Shown here: in pieces, positions 1 to 9,480 of the stretch
How the letters are laid out: the number at the start of each line of letters is the position of its first letter
Position numbering within the stretch: the first letter of the stretch is position 1
Notes under the pieces: generated by a model
Told to the model about the DNA's origin: nothing
The model's database searches: none
The model's input: the letters and a program-made list of their open reading frames with translations, nothing else
Program-made: the position numbers and the translations under genes
Source of the DNA: Solibacillus sp. FSL R7-0682
GTDB lineage: Bacteria > Bacillota > Bacilli > Bacillales_A > Planococcaceae
DNA: 64,000 nt
NCBI RefSeq assembly: GCF_038005985.1
Contig: NZ_JBBOUI010000001.1
Span: forward strand, 1,818,001 to 1,882,000
Direction of reading: 5' to 3'

Positions 1-536
1 CTTTTACGCTTCATTAACGTAATTAAACTAATTACGATAATTACTAATAATAGCCCACCTACAATAAGAAGGGGAGTGGCAGTGTTCGTTTGCGTGTCCT
101 CTTCATTCGTTTCAGTTTGTTCTGCTTCAACTTGTGGTTCCGTTGATTCTTCTGATAGAGTGTTTCCTTCAGTTACTTCGTCGAGTGGTGCATTTACTGT
201 AAAAGAAAATTGACCTGAAAGGGGATGACCGTCTTCACTAATACTGTTCCATGAAACTGTATAAGTATCATTCGGCAACGCTTCATCAAATGTTCCTTGC
301 ATCAAACCATTTTCTACTGTAACAGTAGCCGGCTTAAATTCACTTCCACTTGCACCCTTTACAATAAAAGTACTACCTTCTTCAATTTTCCCTGAATAGG
401 TCAATTCAATTTTTTGGAGAGGTGCTGTGATTGTCGTACCATCTTCTGGGTTTGTCGTGTCTAAATACGTATGTGCTGCGGCATTCGGTACGAATAGTAA
501 TAATGCAGCAAGAATCGATAAGTAAAAAGTTCTCAT
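1..536 (-). CDS. CopC-domain copper-binding protein (3' end outside window)
   Basis: This is an exported CopC-type copper protein, read from the reverse strand and open to the window edge, so its last residues are not visible. A signal peptide (about residues 1-21) ends in Ala-Ala-Ala and is followed by His-Thr-Tyr, so processing would expose an N-terminal His, the copper ligand typical of CopC domains. The body carries the family features NPEDGT near the mature N-terminus and SEDGHPLSGQF near residue 105. An acidic Glu/Thr linker and a C-terminal membrane segment ending MKRK follow, so it is probably tethered to the outer face of the membrane. The start at 536 has an AAGGAGGAG site upstream. 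In Bacillus such domains accompany CopD/YcnJ copper uptake genes. The neighbour is off the window, so that link is inferred. Confidence 0.85.
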   Translation of the reverse strand, partial: MRTFYLSILAALLLFVPNAAAHTYLDTTNPEDGTTITAPLQKIELTYSGKIEEGSTFIVKGASGSEFKPATVTVENGLMQGTFDEALPNDTYTVSWNSISEDGHPLSGQFSFTVNAPLDEVTEGNTLSEESTEPQVEAEQTETNEEDTQTNTATPLLIVGGLLLVIIVISLITLMKRK

Positions 537-540
537 AATA

Positions 541-778
541 GTCGATTCTCCTCCTTTTCATTATTTTGGCTCTTGTTCATTGTAGCGGAAATGTGGAAGG
601 TTTTCACTGTCGAAACGTTAGAAATGGGAAGTTTATGACAGAAATTTGTCATTTGGGCAAGAATGGAAAAAACGTAGTGGAATATACAAAGACATAGTCA
701 ACGTCCTATATTATAATTAGAATAATCAAATTATAGTGAAATTATAATTAGCAGAAGAAAAAAGGGGGGTGTCGACGT
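541..778. other. Divergent intergenic region
   Basis: This gene-free stretch lies between two divergent genes. It contains an AT-rich block with TATATTATAATTAG near 707-720 that could hold a -10 element for the rightward gene. The ribosome binding site AAAGGGGGG lies at 761-769. No hairpin or operator of note was seen. Confidence 0.4.
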
Positions 779-1813
779 ATGGTGTTCATTGAAAAAGGGC
801 GTAAGGTTTGGTTAGCGCTTTTACTCCTTGTTTTAATTGGAAACTATGCCGTTTATCAAACATCTATTGGCATGCATATATTACCAGTTCCAGAACAAGC
901 ACACGGCGTTGTCGTTGGGTCTTTTATCGATTTAATGATTGTTGCTCCTGTGTTATTCATGTTGTATTTAAGGAAGTTTTCTTGGAAGCTGTCCATTACT
1001 TTAGCGGCACTAGGTTGTATAGCGATGAGATTGATAATCCCTATAGAGCTATTAGGACCATTTGAAAAAGTTACATTTATAGGAATTGGGATTGAACTAT
1101 TATTAGTAGTCGTAGAATTAATTATTATCGTAACGTTTGTTCGCTATATGCCAAAAATCATACGTGATGTAAAAGAAAGTACTTTACCAGTGTTATTTTC
1201 ATTCCATTATGGCGTAAATCAATATGTAAAGCATAACCCGATTATTCAAGTGCTTTGCGCTGAAGCACTTATGTTTTATTATGCATTATTTAGCTGGAAA
1301 AAAGCACCGATGTCAGGTATTACGATATATAAAAAATCAAGCTATATTGCCTTTCAAGTCATGATGATTCATGCCATTATAGTAGAAACGTTAGGTATTC
1401 ATTATTTTATTCACGATAAGTGGCCTATTGTTTCCATTGTTTTGCTATTGTTTAATGTCTATTCAATCCTCTTTTTTGTAGGGGATATACAAGCGGTGCG
1501 CCTGAATCCAATTGCTGTGAACGAGCGCAGTATGTTCATTTCGCAAGGATTAATGAAGCGAGCAAAAATTGATTTTACGCACATTGAATGCATTATTGAA
1601 GACCGTGAATTTCTAGAGAAAAAACGTAAAAAAGATACTTTAGAGTTTGTTATGCGAGATTTTGAAACGGTGTACCCTGATTTTGTGTTAAAAATGAAGG
1701 TGCCGCAGAAAGCTACATTGTTTATGGGCATTGAAAAAGAGTATCGCTATGTAGCAATTAAGTGTGATGACCCAGTGCAACTTAAAGAAATTTTAAATGC
1801 TAATGTAGGGTAG
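779..1813 (+). CDS. Polytopic membrane protein of unknown function
   Basis: I do not recognise a characterised family. The 344-residue protein has about seven hydrophobic segments: roughly residues 10-28, 45-64, 70-90, 100-122, 155-170, 190-212 and 215-236. A soluble C-terminal domain of about 100 residues follows, rich in charged residues, with an ECIIEDREFLEKKRKK stretch. The hydrophobic and cytosolic parts resemble conserved membrane proteins of Bacillus with no assigned role. The ATG has AAAGGGGGGT eight bases upstream. It is a single-gene unit ending in a bidirectional hairpin shared with the convergent chemotaxis receptor. Confidence 0.75.
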   Translation: MVFIEKGRKVWLALLLLVLIGNYAVYQTSIGMHILPVPEQAHGVVVGSFIDLMIVAPVLFMLYLRKFSWKLSITLAALGCIAMRLIIPIELLGPFEKVTFIGIGIELLLVVVELIIIVTFVRYMPKIIRDVKESTLPVLFSFHYGVNQYVKHNPIIQVLCAEALMFYYALFSWKKAPMSGITIYKKSSYIAFQVMMIHAIIVETLGIHYFIHDKWPIVSIVLLLFNVYSILFFVGDIQAVRLNPIAVNERSMFISQGLMKRAKIDFTHIECIIEDREFLEKKRKKDTLEFVMRDFETVYPDFVLKMKVPQKATLFMGIEKEYRYVAIKCDDPVQLKEILNANVG

Positions 1814-1819
1814 TAAAAA

Positions 1820-1849
1820 GAGCCTGTAACGTTTTTACGTTACGGGCTC
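1820..1849. terminator. Bidirectional intrinsic terminator
   Basis: GAGCCTGTAACGT pairs with ACGTTACGGGCTC around a TTT loop. On the reverse strand the stem is followed by a T run (1815-1819), so it best serves the convergent chemotaxis receptor gene. The forward side has only a weak T tract. Confidence 0.75.
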
Positions 1850-1862
1850 TATTCCATTTGGC

Positions 1863-3578
1863 TTATTGTAAGGTGAATTTCTTCACAATACCATTTAGTT
1901 CAGTAGCAACATTTGTTAAGTTATGACTAGATTGCGACATATCTTCCATTGCTGCTGCTTGCTGTTCTGAAGCGGCAGAAACCATTGCACTGTTTTTCGA
2001 ATTGTTCATTGAAATTGTTAAAATCGTATCAGCGCTTGAAGTAAAGATGCTAAAATCTTTGACAATATGATTGACAGATGAAGTAGTCTTTTGCATAACA
2101 GGACCTACTTCTAGTGTGTTTTGTAAAATTTCCTGGAATTTTTGAGCGGTTTTTTCTGTAATTGTAAGTCCACTTTCAGCCTCATCAATGACAACATTCA
2201 TAATTTGAACTGATTCATCCGTATCTTTTTTTATGTTTTCTAAAATTGTTGCAACAGACTTCGTTGCTTGAATTGATTGCTCTGCTAATTTCCGAACTTC
2301 ATCCGCAACAACTGCAAATCCTTTACCATGCTCACCTGCACGAGCAGCTTCAATAGCAGCATTAAGTGCTAATAAGTTTGTTTGACCCGAAATCCAGTCG
2401 ATAACTTTTAAAATTTCATCGACTTCACCGACTTGATTTGCAAGCGTTTGAACAACTTCATTGGATTGTTGAACGGATAATTTAATGTTTTTCATTTGTT
2501 CAACGTTTTTGCTCACAATGACAGAGCCTTCTTTCGACTCAGCAATTGATTTTTGTGCTAAACGGTCAATAGCTTGAAAATCTTGTTGGATTGTAGTAAA
2601 ACCATTCGCTACGCGTTCTATTATTATTGCATTTTGTTCTAAACGGTATTTTGTTTCCTCTGCTCCTGAAGAAATTTCCTGAATTGAAGATACGACATGT
2701 TCTGCTGCAGCCGTTGACTGTTCAACATTGGCCATCAACTCTTGTGATGTATTTTCGACATGATCAGATGATGATTTTACTTTTTGTAAGTCGTTGTTTA
2801 AAGAAGAAATCGTTTCATTAAATGATTGGGTAAGTGCTCCAATTTCATCTTTAGATTGATAGTCACCATGAACAGTGAAATCTCCATTTTGTACTTTTCG
2901 TAATTGAACACGCAACTGTTCAATTGGTTTTGTTATCATGAGTGAAATTAATACTCCTAAAACAAGTAAAATAATAATCGCACCAATATTAATAATTACA
3001 TTTCGTAAATTACTTTCATCCGAAGATGTAATACTATTTAGTACGATTTGTTCCGTTTGACCTACTTTAATTTGACTTAACATATGAAGTGTACTGATAA
3101 GATCTTCACGTGGTTGCTTAACTCTTTCATGGTACATTTTATAGGCTTCTTCATTTTGACCAGCTAAAGCTAATTCAATTACTTTATCTTGGTGTACTGT
3201 TAAACGGTCAACGGCATCATAGTAATCTACTACTCCTTGACGTTCCTCATCTGTTAAATTCATTTCACTATATTGAGCAAAATCTGATAATACTTGATCA
3301 ATTCCATCATAAATTTCATTATGTAATGCTTGTTTTTCTTGTTGGTCAGTAGTCGTCATCATTTGAATAATGGTGCTGTCTATACGTAGGTTTACACTTA
3401 CCGCATTGTTTAACCAACTATTTGGTATAAATTTTTCTTCATAGATCGTTTCCATATTATTTGCCATCTTAATTGATTGAATGAATGATAGACCGGCAAT
3501 AACGATGGCGATAAGTATACTTATGGATATAAGTAATAATAATTTGCTACGCACTCTTAAATTTTTTAAAAAGTTCAT
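1863..3578 (-). CDS. Methyl-accepting chemotaxis protein with four-helix-bundle sensor
   Basis: A membrane chemoreceptor of 571 residues. It has an N-terminal membrane helix (about 10-32), an extracellular all-helical sensor of the 4HB_MCP type (33-195), a second membrane helix (about 196-215), a HAMP linker starting at TKPIEQL (about 216-270), and a long cytoplasmic coiled-coil signalling domain. The highly conserved hairpin tip is intact ([19 protein letters not shown], then [14 protein letters not shown], about residues 395-430), so it should contact CheW and CheA. The sensor ligand cannot be read from sequence. The start has GAAGGGG upstream. It is monocistronic and convergent with the preceding gene, and no chemotaxis genes lie nearby. 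Confidence 0.93.
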   Translation of the reverse strand: MNFLKNLRVRSKLLLLISISILIAIVIAGLSFIQSIKMANNMETIYEEKFIPNSWLNNAVSVNLRIDSTIIQMMTTTDQQEKQALHNEIYDGIDQVLSDFAQYSEMNLTDEERQGVVDYYDAVDRLTVHQDKVIELALAGQNEEAYKMYHERVKQPREDLISTLHMLSQIKVGQTEQIVLNSITSSDESNLRNVIINIGAIIILLVLGVLISLMITKPIEQLRVQLRKVQNGDFTVHGDYQSKDEIGALTQSFNETISSLNNDLQKVKSSSDHVENTSQELMANVEQSTAAAEHVVSSIQEISSGAEETKYRLEQNAIIIERVANGFTTIQQDFQAIDRLAQKSIAESKEGSVIVSKNVEQMKNIKLSVQQSNEVVQTLANQVGEVDEILKVIDWISGQTNLLALNAAIEAARAGEHGKGFAVVADEVRKLAEQSIQATKSVATILENIKKDTDESVQIMNVVIDEAESGLTITEKTAQKFQEILQNTLEVGPVMQKTTSSVNHIVKDFSIFTSSADTILTISMNNSKNSAMVSAASEQQAAAMEDMSQSSHNLTNVATELNGIVKKFTLQ

Positions 3579-3818
3579 TTATGTACCCCTTCAATGGATT
3601 TTGTTGTATTCGTGTATTTTATACTATAAAAATCTGTAAATCTAGTCTTAGTACCTATAATTTAATAAACTATCTATTTAGAAATTTAGGTTAATTTACC
3701 TTTATTGATAGTCGGAAAAGCATAGGGGGATTTTGAATACTCAATAAAAATTTGAAGAATTGTGAAACGAATTTATGAAAGAGCCGACTAATACTGTAAA
3801 GAATGGAAGGTGATATAA

Positions 3819-4361
3819 ATGAAATACTCGATAATAATAAGTACATTACTTTTAAGCATTGTTTTGTTCGCCTGTACAGACGATAAACAGTCTGTCGAAG
3901 ATAAATCAGTTTTGGATAATCCTACGAATCAAGAGCTTCCAAGTGGTACACAAATTGAGCATGAATTATTGTTTAACTTAAATTTTATTCCTCACGAAGT
4001 AGGAACAAGCTTATCCTTAATTCAAGATCCACAATTATATGAAACATGGGCAGACATTTTTCAATTTCCGTCCGTACCTGAAGTGGATTTCAAAACAGAA
4101 GAGGTATTATTTGTAACGACTTATGCAGATAGCTGCGACCGTATTTTTGAAGAAGTCACAAAAGAAGGAGATACATTGCTCGTTAAAATTAATTATCCAA
4201 AAGCTCTTCAACAAATAGCGCAAATTGCATGTAATGAATTGGCGGTTCCCAAAACATTTGTAGTAAAAATGAAGAAGACAGGGCTCACTTACGGTACTTT
4301 AATAGAAGTTAATCGCGTGCTTTTAGAAAAGCAATCGATCCTTTATGAAGTTAAGCAATAA
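3819..4361 (+). CDS. Secreted lipoprotein of unknown function
   Basis: A 180-residue predicted lipoprotein. A short positive N-terminus, a hydrophobic segment and the lipobox LFAC put the lipidated Cys at residue 19. The mature part begins with an acidic linker (TDDKQSVEDKSV) and has two further Cys residues (in YADSCDRIF and IACNEL, about 105 and 138), which could form a disulfide. No family recognised. The ATG follows GGAAGGTGAT, and the gene stands alone, closed by a strong hairpin terminator. Confidence 0.75.
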   Translation: MKYSIIISTLLLSIVLFACTDDKQSVEDKSVLDNPTNQELPSGTQIEHELLFNLNFIPHEVGTSLSLIQDPQLYETWADIFQFPSVPEVDFKTEEVLFVTTYADSCDRIFEEVTKEGDTLLVKINYPKALQQIAQIACNELAVPKTFVVKMKKTGLTYGTLIEVNRVLLEKQSILYEVKQ

Positions 4362-4370
4362 AAACGTTTA

Positions 4371-4409
4371 CCTTTATTACAGTTCAATAATGTAATAAAG
4401 GTTTTTTTA
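4371..4409 (+). terminator. Intrinsic terminator after the lipoprotein gene
   Basis: CCTTTATTAC pairs with GTAATAAAGG around an 11-base loop and is followed by seven T residues. Confidence 0.85.
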
Positions 4410-4492
4410 TAAACAAATACAAATTTCGTTTACAAATAATTAAATACAGTGTAAATTGTTTATTAAATAGTAAACGAATCGAGGTTTTGTTT

Positions 4493-5218
4493 GTGGATTA
4501 TGAAAATTTATCTATCCAACAGTTAATGCAAGGTTATTATGATAAAGAAGGATTGCTACACTGCTTATTTTGCACAACCAACTATTATGAACATGAAGTA
4601 TTTCCAGTTGAAGGAAAATTTTTGAATGCACTAGGAATGATGGAAGTACATTTAACAGATGCTCATCAATCACCATTTCACGCATTATTACAGCAAGATA
4701 AAAAAATAACGGGATTAAGTGATGTCCAAATGGAAATGTTGGGTCATTTTTATGCGGGAGAAAGCGATCAGCAAATTGTCCGCGATAGCAGTGTCAATAG
4801 TGTTTCTACTGTTCGTCAGCACCGTTTCAAGCTACGTGAAAAAGAGCGCCAAGCTAAAGTGTTTTTAGCATTAATGCAGTTATTAAAAGAGCCACAAAAC
4901 TATCAAATTCATAAGGGGGCAAAGCAAGTGGATGAACGTTATGCAATTGAAGAACAAGAACGGGAAAAGATATTAAAAACATATTTTAAAAAAGGGTTAG
5001 GTGGTAGTATCGAAATCATTCCGAGCAAGGAAAAGAAGAAAATTGTTATTTTACAGCACATTATAAAAAGATTTGATGAGCAAAAAAATTATACAGAAAA
5101 AGAAGTAAATGAAATATTAAAAGGTGTTCATGACGATTTTGTATCACTACGCCGCAATTTAATCGAATATGGCTTTATGCTTCGTAGTGATGATGGTGCA
5201 AACTATTGGGTGAAATGA
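4493..5218 (+). CDS. DUF2087-domain transcriptional regulator
   Basis: The C-terminal 80 residues match the DUF2087 domain: IPSKEKKKIVILQHI, then YTEKEVNEILK and FVSLRRNLIEYGFM. The middle (about residues 78-120) looks like a LuxR-type helix-turn-helix (LSDVQMEMLGHFYAGESDQQI, then STVRQHRFKLREKERQAK). The N-terminus has a possible zinc site: Cys-x-x-Cys (HCLFC, about residue 24) followed by two His about 30 residues later (VHLTDAH). A cytoplasmic DNA-binding regulator is inferred, with unknown target. I place the start at the GTG at 4493, because GAGG at 4481-4484 lies eight bases upstream. The TTG at 4487 would be only two bases away. No linked operon. Confidence 0.8.
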   Translation: MDYENLSIQQLMQGYYDKEGLLHCLFCTTNYYEHEVFPVEGKFLNALGMMEVHLTDAHQSPFHALLQQDKKITGLSDVQMEMLGHFYAGESDQQIVRDSSVNSVSTVRQHRFKLREKERQAKVFLALMQLLKEPQNYQIHKGAKQVDERYAIEEQEREKILKTYFKKGLGGSIEIIPSKEKKKIVILQHIIKRFDEQKNYTEKEVNEILKGVHDDFVSLRRNLIEYGFMLRSDDGANYWVK

Positions 5219-5520
5219 CATCTGAAGGTGCAAATGGTTAAATTATCAGGGGAATTTAAAATTTCATTATATTCTGTTTAATATTTTTTCTTTATAATAA
5301 TACTCTTTTATGTGTAGAAAATGTTGATATTTCATTTGAATTGCTATTATAGTTGTATGCAACATAGGTTGTTACATTGTTTTTTTCGTGAAACATTGCT
5401 AGTATTAGTTATTGTACAATAATAGTATTGAAACGCGAGTATTAGAAATTTGAATTATTATCAAATTTTTATTAGCAACAATTGCATACATATCAATGCG
5501 AAGATCGCTGTGGATAAAAC
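5219..5520. other. Gene-free region upstream of the glycine riboswitch
   Basis: About 300 bases of very AT-rich sequence with no convincing reading frame. It must contain the promoter of the riboswitch transcript. Several TATAAT-like words are present (for example near 5296 and 5345), but I cannot single one out. Confidence 0.4.
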
Positions 5521-5531
5521 TACAGTCGGGA

Positions 5532-5606
5532 GCAGTTTCTGGAGAGAGCGCAATGCAAGCGTCGCCGAAGGGTTCATAATCTCAGGCAAAAGGACAGAAG
5601 AGTAAT
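5532..5606 (+). promoter_or_regulatory. Glycine riboswitch (single aptamer)
   Basis: The conserved glycine aptamer signature is present: GGAGAGAGCG at 5541, CGCCGAAGG at 5563, then TCTCAGGCAAAAGGACAGA at 5579-5597. Only one full aptamer core is visible; no second CGCCGAAGG occurs in the leader. Sequence from about 5607 to 5630 may form the ghost-aptamer stem that stabilises singlet glycine riboswitches. It is followed by an intrinsic terminator and then a CycA-like glycine/D-alanine permease, which fits transcriptional control of uptake by glycine. Confidence 0.93.
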
Positions 5607-5634
5607 GAGGGAAGTTATTATTCTTACGTAACAG

Positions 5635-5664
5635 GGACTGGTGTAATTATCAGTCCTTTTTTTA
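5635..5664 (+). terminator. Riboswitch-controlled terminator
   Basis: GGACTG pairs with CAGTCC around a ten-base loop and is followed by seven T residues, between the glycine aptamer and the permease start. It is the likely expression platform. Confidence 0.85.
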
Positions 5665-5759
5665 TTTTCAGAAAATTTGATAGATGGCCCGCGAAGACAT
5701 ACTCATTATTTTGCGCTACAAAATAGTAGACAAAAGTATATGATTTGGAGGGACTTGTC

Positions 5760-7097
5760 TTGGAACAACAACAATTAAAACGCGATCTTAAAAATCGTCA
5801 CGTGCAACTTATTGCCATTGGAGGTACGATTGGGACGGGCTTATTTTTAGGGTCCGGAAAAGCAATTTCACTCGCTGGACCGTCCATTATATTCGCGTAC
5901 TTAATCGTCGGAATCGCATTATTCTTCGTTATGCGTGCGCTAGGGGAGCTGTTATTATCTAAGGGTGGCTATTCATCCTTTACTGAATTCGCCACAGAAT
6001 ATTTAGGAGACTGGGCAGGCTATATTACTGGTTGGACGTACTGGTTTTGTTGGATCATGACGGCAATGGCTGACATTATTGCTGTCGGCATGTACACACA
6101 ATATTGGTTCGATATTCCACAATGGGTGCCAGCAATTTTTTGTTTAGTCGTTCTATTAGTATTAAATTTATTAACGGTAAAATTATTTGGTGAATTAGAG
6201 TTTTGGTTTGCGCTCATTAAAATTATTACGATTGTTGCGTTAATTGCAATCGGTATTGTTTTACTTGTAATTGGTTTTGAAACAGAATCAGGGAAAGTGG
6301 CTGTATCAAATCTTTGGGAGCATGGTGGATTATTCCCGAATGGCGCATTTGGCTTCTTAATGGCCTTCCAAATGGTTGTGTTTGCTTTTGTAGGAATGGA
6401 ATTAGTCGGTGTATCTGCTGCTGAAACGGCGAATCCGCAAAAAAACATTCCATCAGCAATTAACAAAATTCCTTTACGTATTTTACTGTTTTATGTTGGG
6501 GCGCTATTTGTAATTTTAACGATCAACCCGTGGGATACGTTAAGTGCAGCAAATTCGCCGTTCGTGCAAGTATTTGCGTTAGTTGGTATTCCGGTAGCTG
6601 CAGGACTAATTAACTTTGTTGTGTTAACATCAGCCGCTTCAGCGGGAAATAGTGGGATGTTCTCAACAAGCCGTATGCTTTATAGTTTAGCAAATCATAA
6701 GCTTGCACCAAAAGCATTCGCGAAATTAAATCAAAACAGCGTACCGCAAAATGGGTTAACATTTTCTGCAATTGTTGTATCTGTTGGAGCATTACTTAGT
6801 TACTTAATGCCAGAGAATGCATTTAGTATTGTTACGACAATTAGTGCCATATGTTTTATTTGGGTATGGAGTATTATTTTAGTATCCCATATTCTTTACA
6901 AAAAACGTCATCCGGAATTACACAAAACATCGATTTTCAAAGCACCATTAACACCATTTGTGAACTATTTCGTGTTGGTATTCTTTGTATTTTTACTTAT
7001 TATTATGGCGATCTCAGAAGCGACAAGAATGGCTTTAATGCTGACACCTCTTTGGTTTATTTTGCTCGTTATTTTATATAGAAATCGAAAGAAATAA
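5760..7097 (+). CDS. cycA: CycA-like D-serine/D-alanine/glycine permease (APC superfamily)
   Basis: A proton-coupled amino acid permease of the AAT family with 12 hydrophobic segments. It follows E. coli CycA closely: LKNRHVQLIAIGGTIGTGLF near the N-terminus, AGPSIIFAYLIVG, ALGELLLS, GWTYWFCWI, and TSAASAGNSGMFSTSRMLY in the second half. Those matches are recalled from the CycA sequence, not computed. Substrates are expected to be glycine, D-alanine and D-serine, agreeing with the glycine riboswitch directly upstream. I choose the TTG at 5760 because GGAGGGA lies six bases before it. The in-frame TTG at 5745 lacks such a site. A terminator follows, so it is probably monocistronic. Confidence 0.92.
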   Translation: MEQQQLKRDLKNRHVQLIAIGGTIGTGLFLGSGKAISLAGPSIIFAYLIVGIALFFVMRALGELLLSKGGYSSFTEFATEYLGDWAGYITGWTYWFCWIMTAMADIIAVGMYTQYWFDIPQWVPAIFCLVVLLVLNLLTVKLFGELEFWFALIKIITIVALIAIGIVLLVIGFETESGKVAVSNLWEHGGLFPNGAFGFLMAFQMVVFAFVGMELVGVSAAETANPQKNIPSAINKIPLRILLFYVGALFVILTINPWDTLSAANSPFVQVFALVGIPVAAGLINFVVLTSAASAGNSGMFSTSRMLYSLANHKLAPKAFAKLNQNSVPQNGLTFSAIVVSVGALLSYLMPENAFSIVTTISAICFIWVWSIILVSHILYKKRHPELHKTSIFKAPLTPFVNYFVLVFFVFLLIIMAISEATRMALMLTPLWFILLVILYRNRKK

Positions 7098-7110
7098 TAT
7101 GTATACGAAA

Positions 7111-7146
7111 AGGGCCATACAAGTAAATTGTGTGGCTCTTTTTTGT
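7111..7146 (+). terminator. Intrinsic terminator after the permease gene
   Basis: AGGGCCATACAA pairs with TTGTGTGGCTCT and is followed by a T run. Confidence 0.8.
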
Positions 7147-7336
7147 ATGGTATGTGAGGTTTTGTGACATATTGTTAATGGGTATTTATTTGATGTAATA
7201 CTCCGAGAAGTATTTTTTATTCTCTAAATGACGTCATTTCTATCATTGTAAAGTAAAATAATAATATTTTGTATTTTTAAATATTTTTTTGACAACACAT
7301 TTTTGTAGTATGCTTATTTTTAAGGAGGTAGAAAAG

Positions 7337-8761
7337 ATGACATTTATTGAAAACATTGTCGGTGAAATTAATACATTTATGTATTCATATTTATTAATAT
7401 ACATGCTTGTAGGAATTGGTTTATATTTCACGATACGTACTCGATTTGTACAATTTAGAATGATTCCAGAAATGTTCCGTGTGATCATTGAAAAGGCGCC
7501 AGTTGGTAAGGATGGCAAGAAGGGGATTTCTTCGTTCCAAGCGTTTACAATTAGTGCGGCCTCACGTATTGGTACAGGGAATGTTGCTGGAGTAGCGACA
7601 GCAATTGCCCTAGGTGGACCTGGTGCAATTTTTTGGATGTGGCTTATTGCCTTAATTGGTGGTGCGTCGTCTTTCATTGAAAGTACATTAGCACAAGTGT
7701 ATAAAGTAAAGGACAAGGGCGGATTATTCCGAGGTGGTCCAGCTTACTATATTGAAAAAGGTTTGAAAAAACGTTGGCTAGGAATTGTGTTTGCAATTGC
7801 CATTACTCTTTGCTTCGGTTTTATTTTTAATGCAGTACAAGCTAATACGATTTCGATAGCATTCAATGATAGCTTTGGTGTATCGCGTACAGTAATGGGT
7901 GTTATTTTAGCGGTGTTAACTGCGGTTATTATTTTTGGTGGCTTACGTCGTATTGTTGCAGTTACAACATATTTAGTACCGATCATGGCAATTGGTTATA
8001 TTATTTTAGCGTTAATTGTAGTTGTATTAAATATTACAGAAGTACCTGATGTGTTTGCGTTAATTATTAAATCTGCTTTTGGTGCAGAGGAAATGTTCGC
8101 AGGGATGATTGGGGCAGCAATCTTAAACGGAATTAAGCGTGGATTATTCTCTAATGAAGCAGGTATGGGTTCTGTGCCAAATGCGGCCGCAACAGCGGAT
8201 GTGTCCCACCCAGTGAAGCAAGGGTTAATTCAAACACTAGGTGTATTCATTGATACATTAATTATTTGTACGTCAACAGCAATGATTGTGTTATTAAGTG
8301 ATGCTTATTTAAGTGCAGATGCAGCATCAATTAATTTAACTCAAGCTTCCTTATCAGATAGTATTGGTGATTGGGCAGGTGCAGTTTTAGCGGTTACGAT
8401 TTTCTTCTTTGCCTTTAGTTCTGTTATTGGAAACTATTACTACGGTGAATCAAATATCGAGTTCATCAAAAATTCTAAAGTTATTTTGAATGTATTCCGT
8501 ATTTTAGTTGTTGGCTTTGTCTTCTTTGGTGCTGTAGCAAAAGTACAGCTTGTATGGGATTTAGCGGATGTATTCATGGGTATTATGGCATTCATTAACT
8601 TAATTGCGATTTTACTGCTTTGGAAAGTAGCAAAGAAAGTACTCGACAATTACTTAATGCAGCGTAAAGCAGGGAAAAATCCAGTTTTTTATGCGGATGA
8701 AATTGAAGGATTAGAAAATACCGAGTGCTGGGAGCGCGACCGCGAAAGCAAGCATGAATAA
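7337..8761 (+). CDS. Sodium:alanine/glycine symporter, AgcS family
   Basis: A 474-residue inner-membrane symporter of the alanine-or-glycine:cation family. Typical motifs are RTRFVQFRMIPEMFR near the N-terminus, ISSFQAFTISAASRIGTGN (about 65-85), GGPGAIFWMW, LFRGGPAYYIEKGL, and the C-terminal NEAGMGSVPNAAATA (about 270). The family imports alanine or glycine with Na+. The ATG at 7337 has AAGGAGG six bases upstream. The longer reading frame from 7289 would run over the promoter: TTGACA at 7289-7294 and a TATGCT-like word near 7309 suggest transcription begins inside it. It follows a glycine-riboswitch-controlled permease but has its own promoter. Confidence 0.93.
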   Translation: MTFIENIVGEINTFMYSYLLIYMLVGIGLYFTIRTRFVQFRMIPEMFRVIIEKAPVGKDGKKGISSFQAFTISAASRIGTGNVAGVATAIALGGPGAIFWMWLIALIGGASSFIESTLAQVYKVKDKGGLFRGGPAYYIEKGLKKRWLGIVFAIAITLCFGFIFNAVQANTISIAFNDSFGVSRTVMGVILAVLTAVIIFGGLRRIVAVTTYLVPIMAIGYIILALIVVVLNITEVPDVFALIIKSAFGAEEMFAGMIGAAILNGIKRGLFSNEAGMGSVPNAAATADVSHPVKQGLIQTLGVFIDTLIICTSTAMIVLLSDAYLSADAASINLTQASLSDSIGDWAGAVLAVTIFFFAFSSVIGNYYYGESNIEFIKNSKVILNVFRILVVGFVFFGAVAKVQLVWDLADVFMGIMAFINLIAILLLWKVAKKVLDNYLMQRKAGKNPVFYADEIEGLENTECWERDRESKHE

Positions 8762-8795
8762 TAATTGTGCAGATTTAGCGTTGGGCTCACCACCA

Positions 8796-8915
8796 CATAT
8801 TTGCTTTCAGCACTATGCAAATGGATTTTGAAGAGTTTTCAGGTATCGTAGAAATGGATGAGACTTATTTTCTATACTCAGAAAAAGGAAAGGATAATAT
8901 AGATGGGCCTTCCCT
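8796..8915 (+). pseudogene. IS1595-type transposase fragment (catalytic-domain start)
   Basis: The forward strand encodes a piece like the middle of IS1595-family transposases. The words MQMDFEEFSGIVEMDETYF and LYSEKGK are read in one frame, and LLSAL lies just upstream in another, so there is a frameshift near 8815. DETYF contains the expected first catalytic Asp/Glu region. The rest of the enzyme is missing. Confidence 0.7.
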
Positions 8916-9129
8916 TCATTGGGATTACTTTGGCTTCCAACTGGTTCTTCATTAGGATTAAAAGCTACCTCTGAACAACCAATTAATAAAAATATACTTG
9001 GAACGCAAGGAAACAAAGTGTTTCTTCAAAATATGTTTCCCTCCTCTATATCGAATATTAAATACTTATTTTCCTATTACTATATATTCCATTTCTCCAA
9101 TAGAATAAAGTAATGAAGTGAATTTCAAT

Positions 9130-9480
9130 CATCTCTGTTGCCTTACGAAGAGAATATCCCTCAATCAATCATACACTGGACAAAATCCAACCATTTGTGT
9201 AGAAGATGAGTACGATATAAAGGTGTATTAGTTACATTAGTAAAAGATTTACCGCAATCTTTACAACGGTAACGTTGACGTTCCATGGTTTTCATACCGC
9301 CCTTTACTGAATATTTTCAAAACGAACCGCATTATTTGAATGACAATGAGTACAAGTGTATCCACCTTTATACTTCTTTTTAGAAACCTCTTTAAAGACA
9401 GGTTCACTTGCAGAATATGAGTTAAGGGATTTAACGAAAAACTCTTTTAAATGATATTGGTCGGCTGTGTTTGTTTTTCA
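9130..9480 (-). pseudogene. IS1595-type transposase N-terminal fragment
   Basis: On the reverse strand several frames together read like the zinc-ribbon N-terminus of an IS1595 transposase: a Cys-x-x-Cys segment (TCTHCHSNNAVRFE), then RYRCKDCGKSFTNVTNTPLY, then HLLHKWLDFVQ, and EGYSLRKATEM. Stops and frameshifts separate these pieces, so it is dead. It points opposite to the fragment at 8796-8915 and may be a second copy or an inverted part of the same element. Confidence 0.7.

Noticed and set aside
8919-9113. Forward frame and reverse-strand frame resembling part of an EamA transporter
   Set aside because: A short stretch (GITLASNWFF) recalls EamA proteins, but it is too brief and lies in transposon debris.
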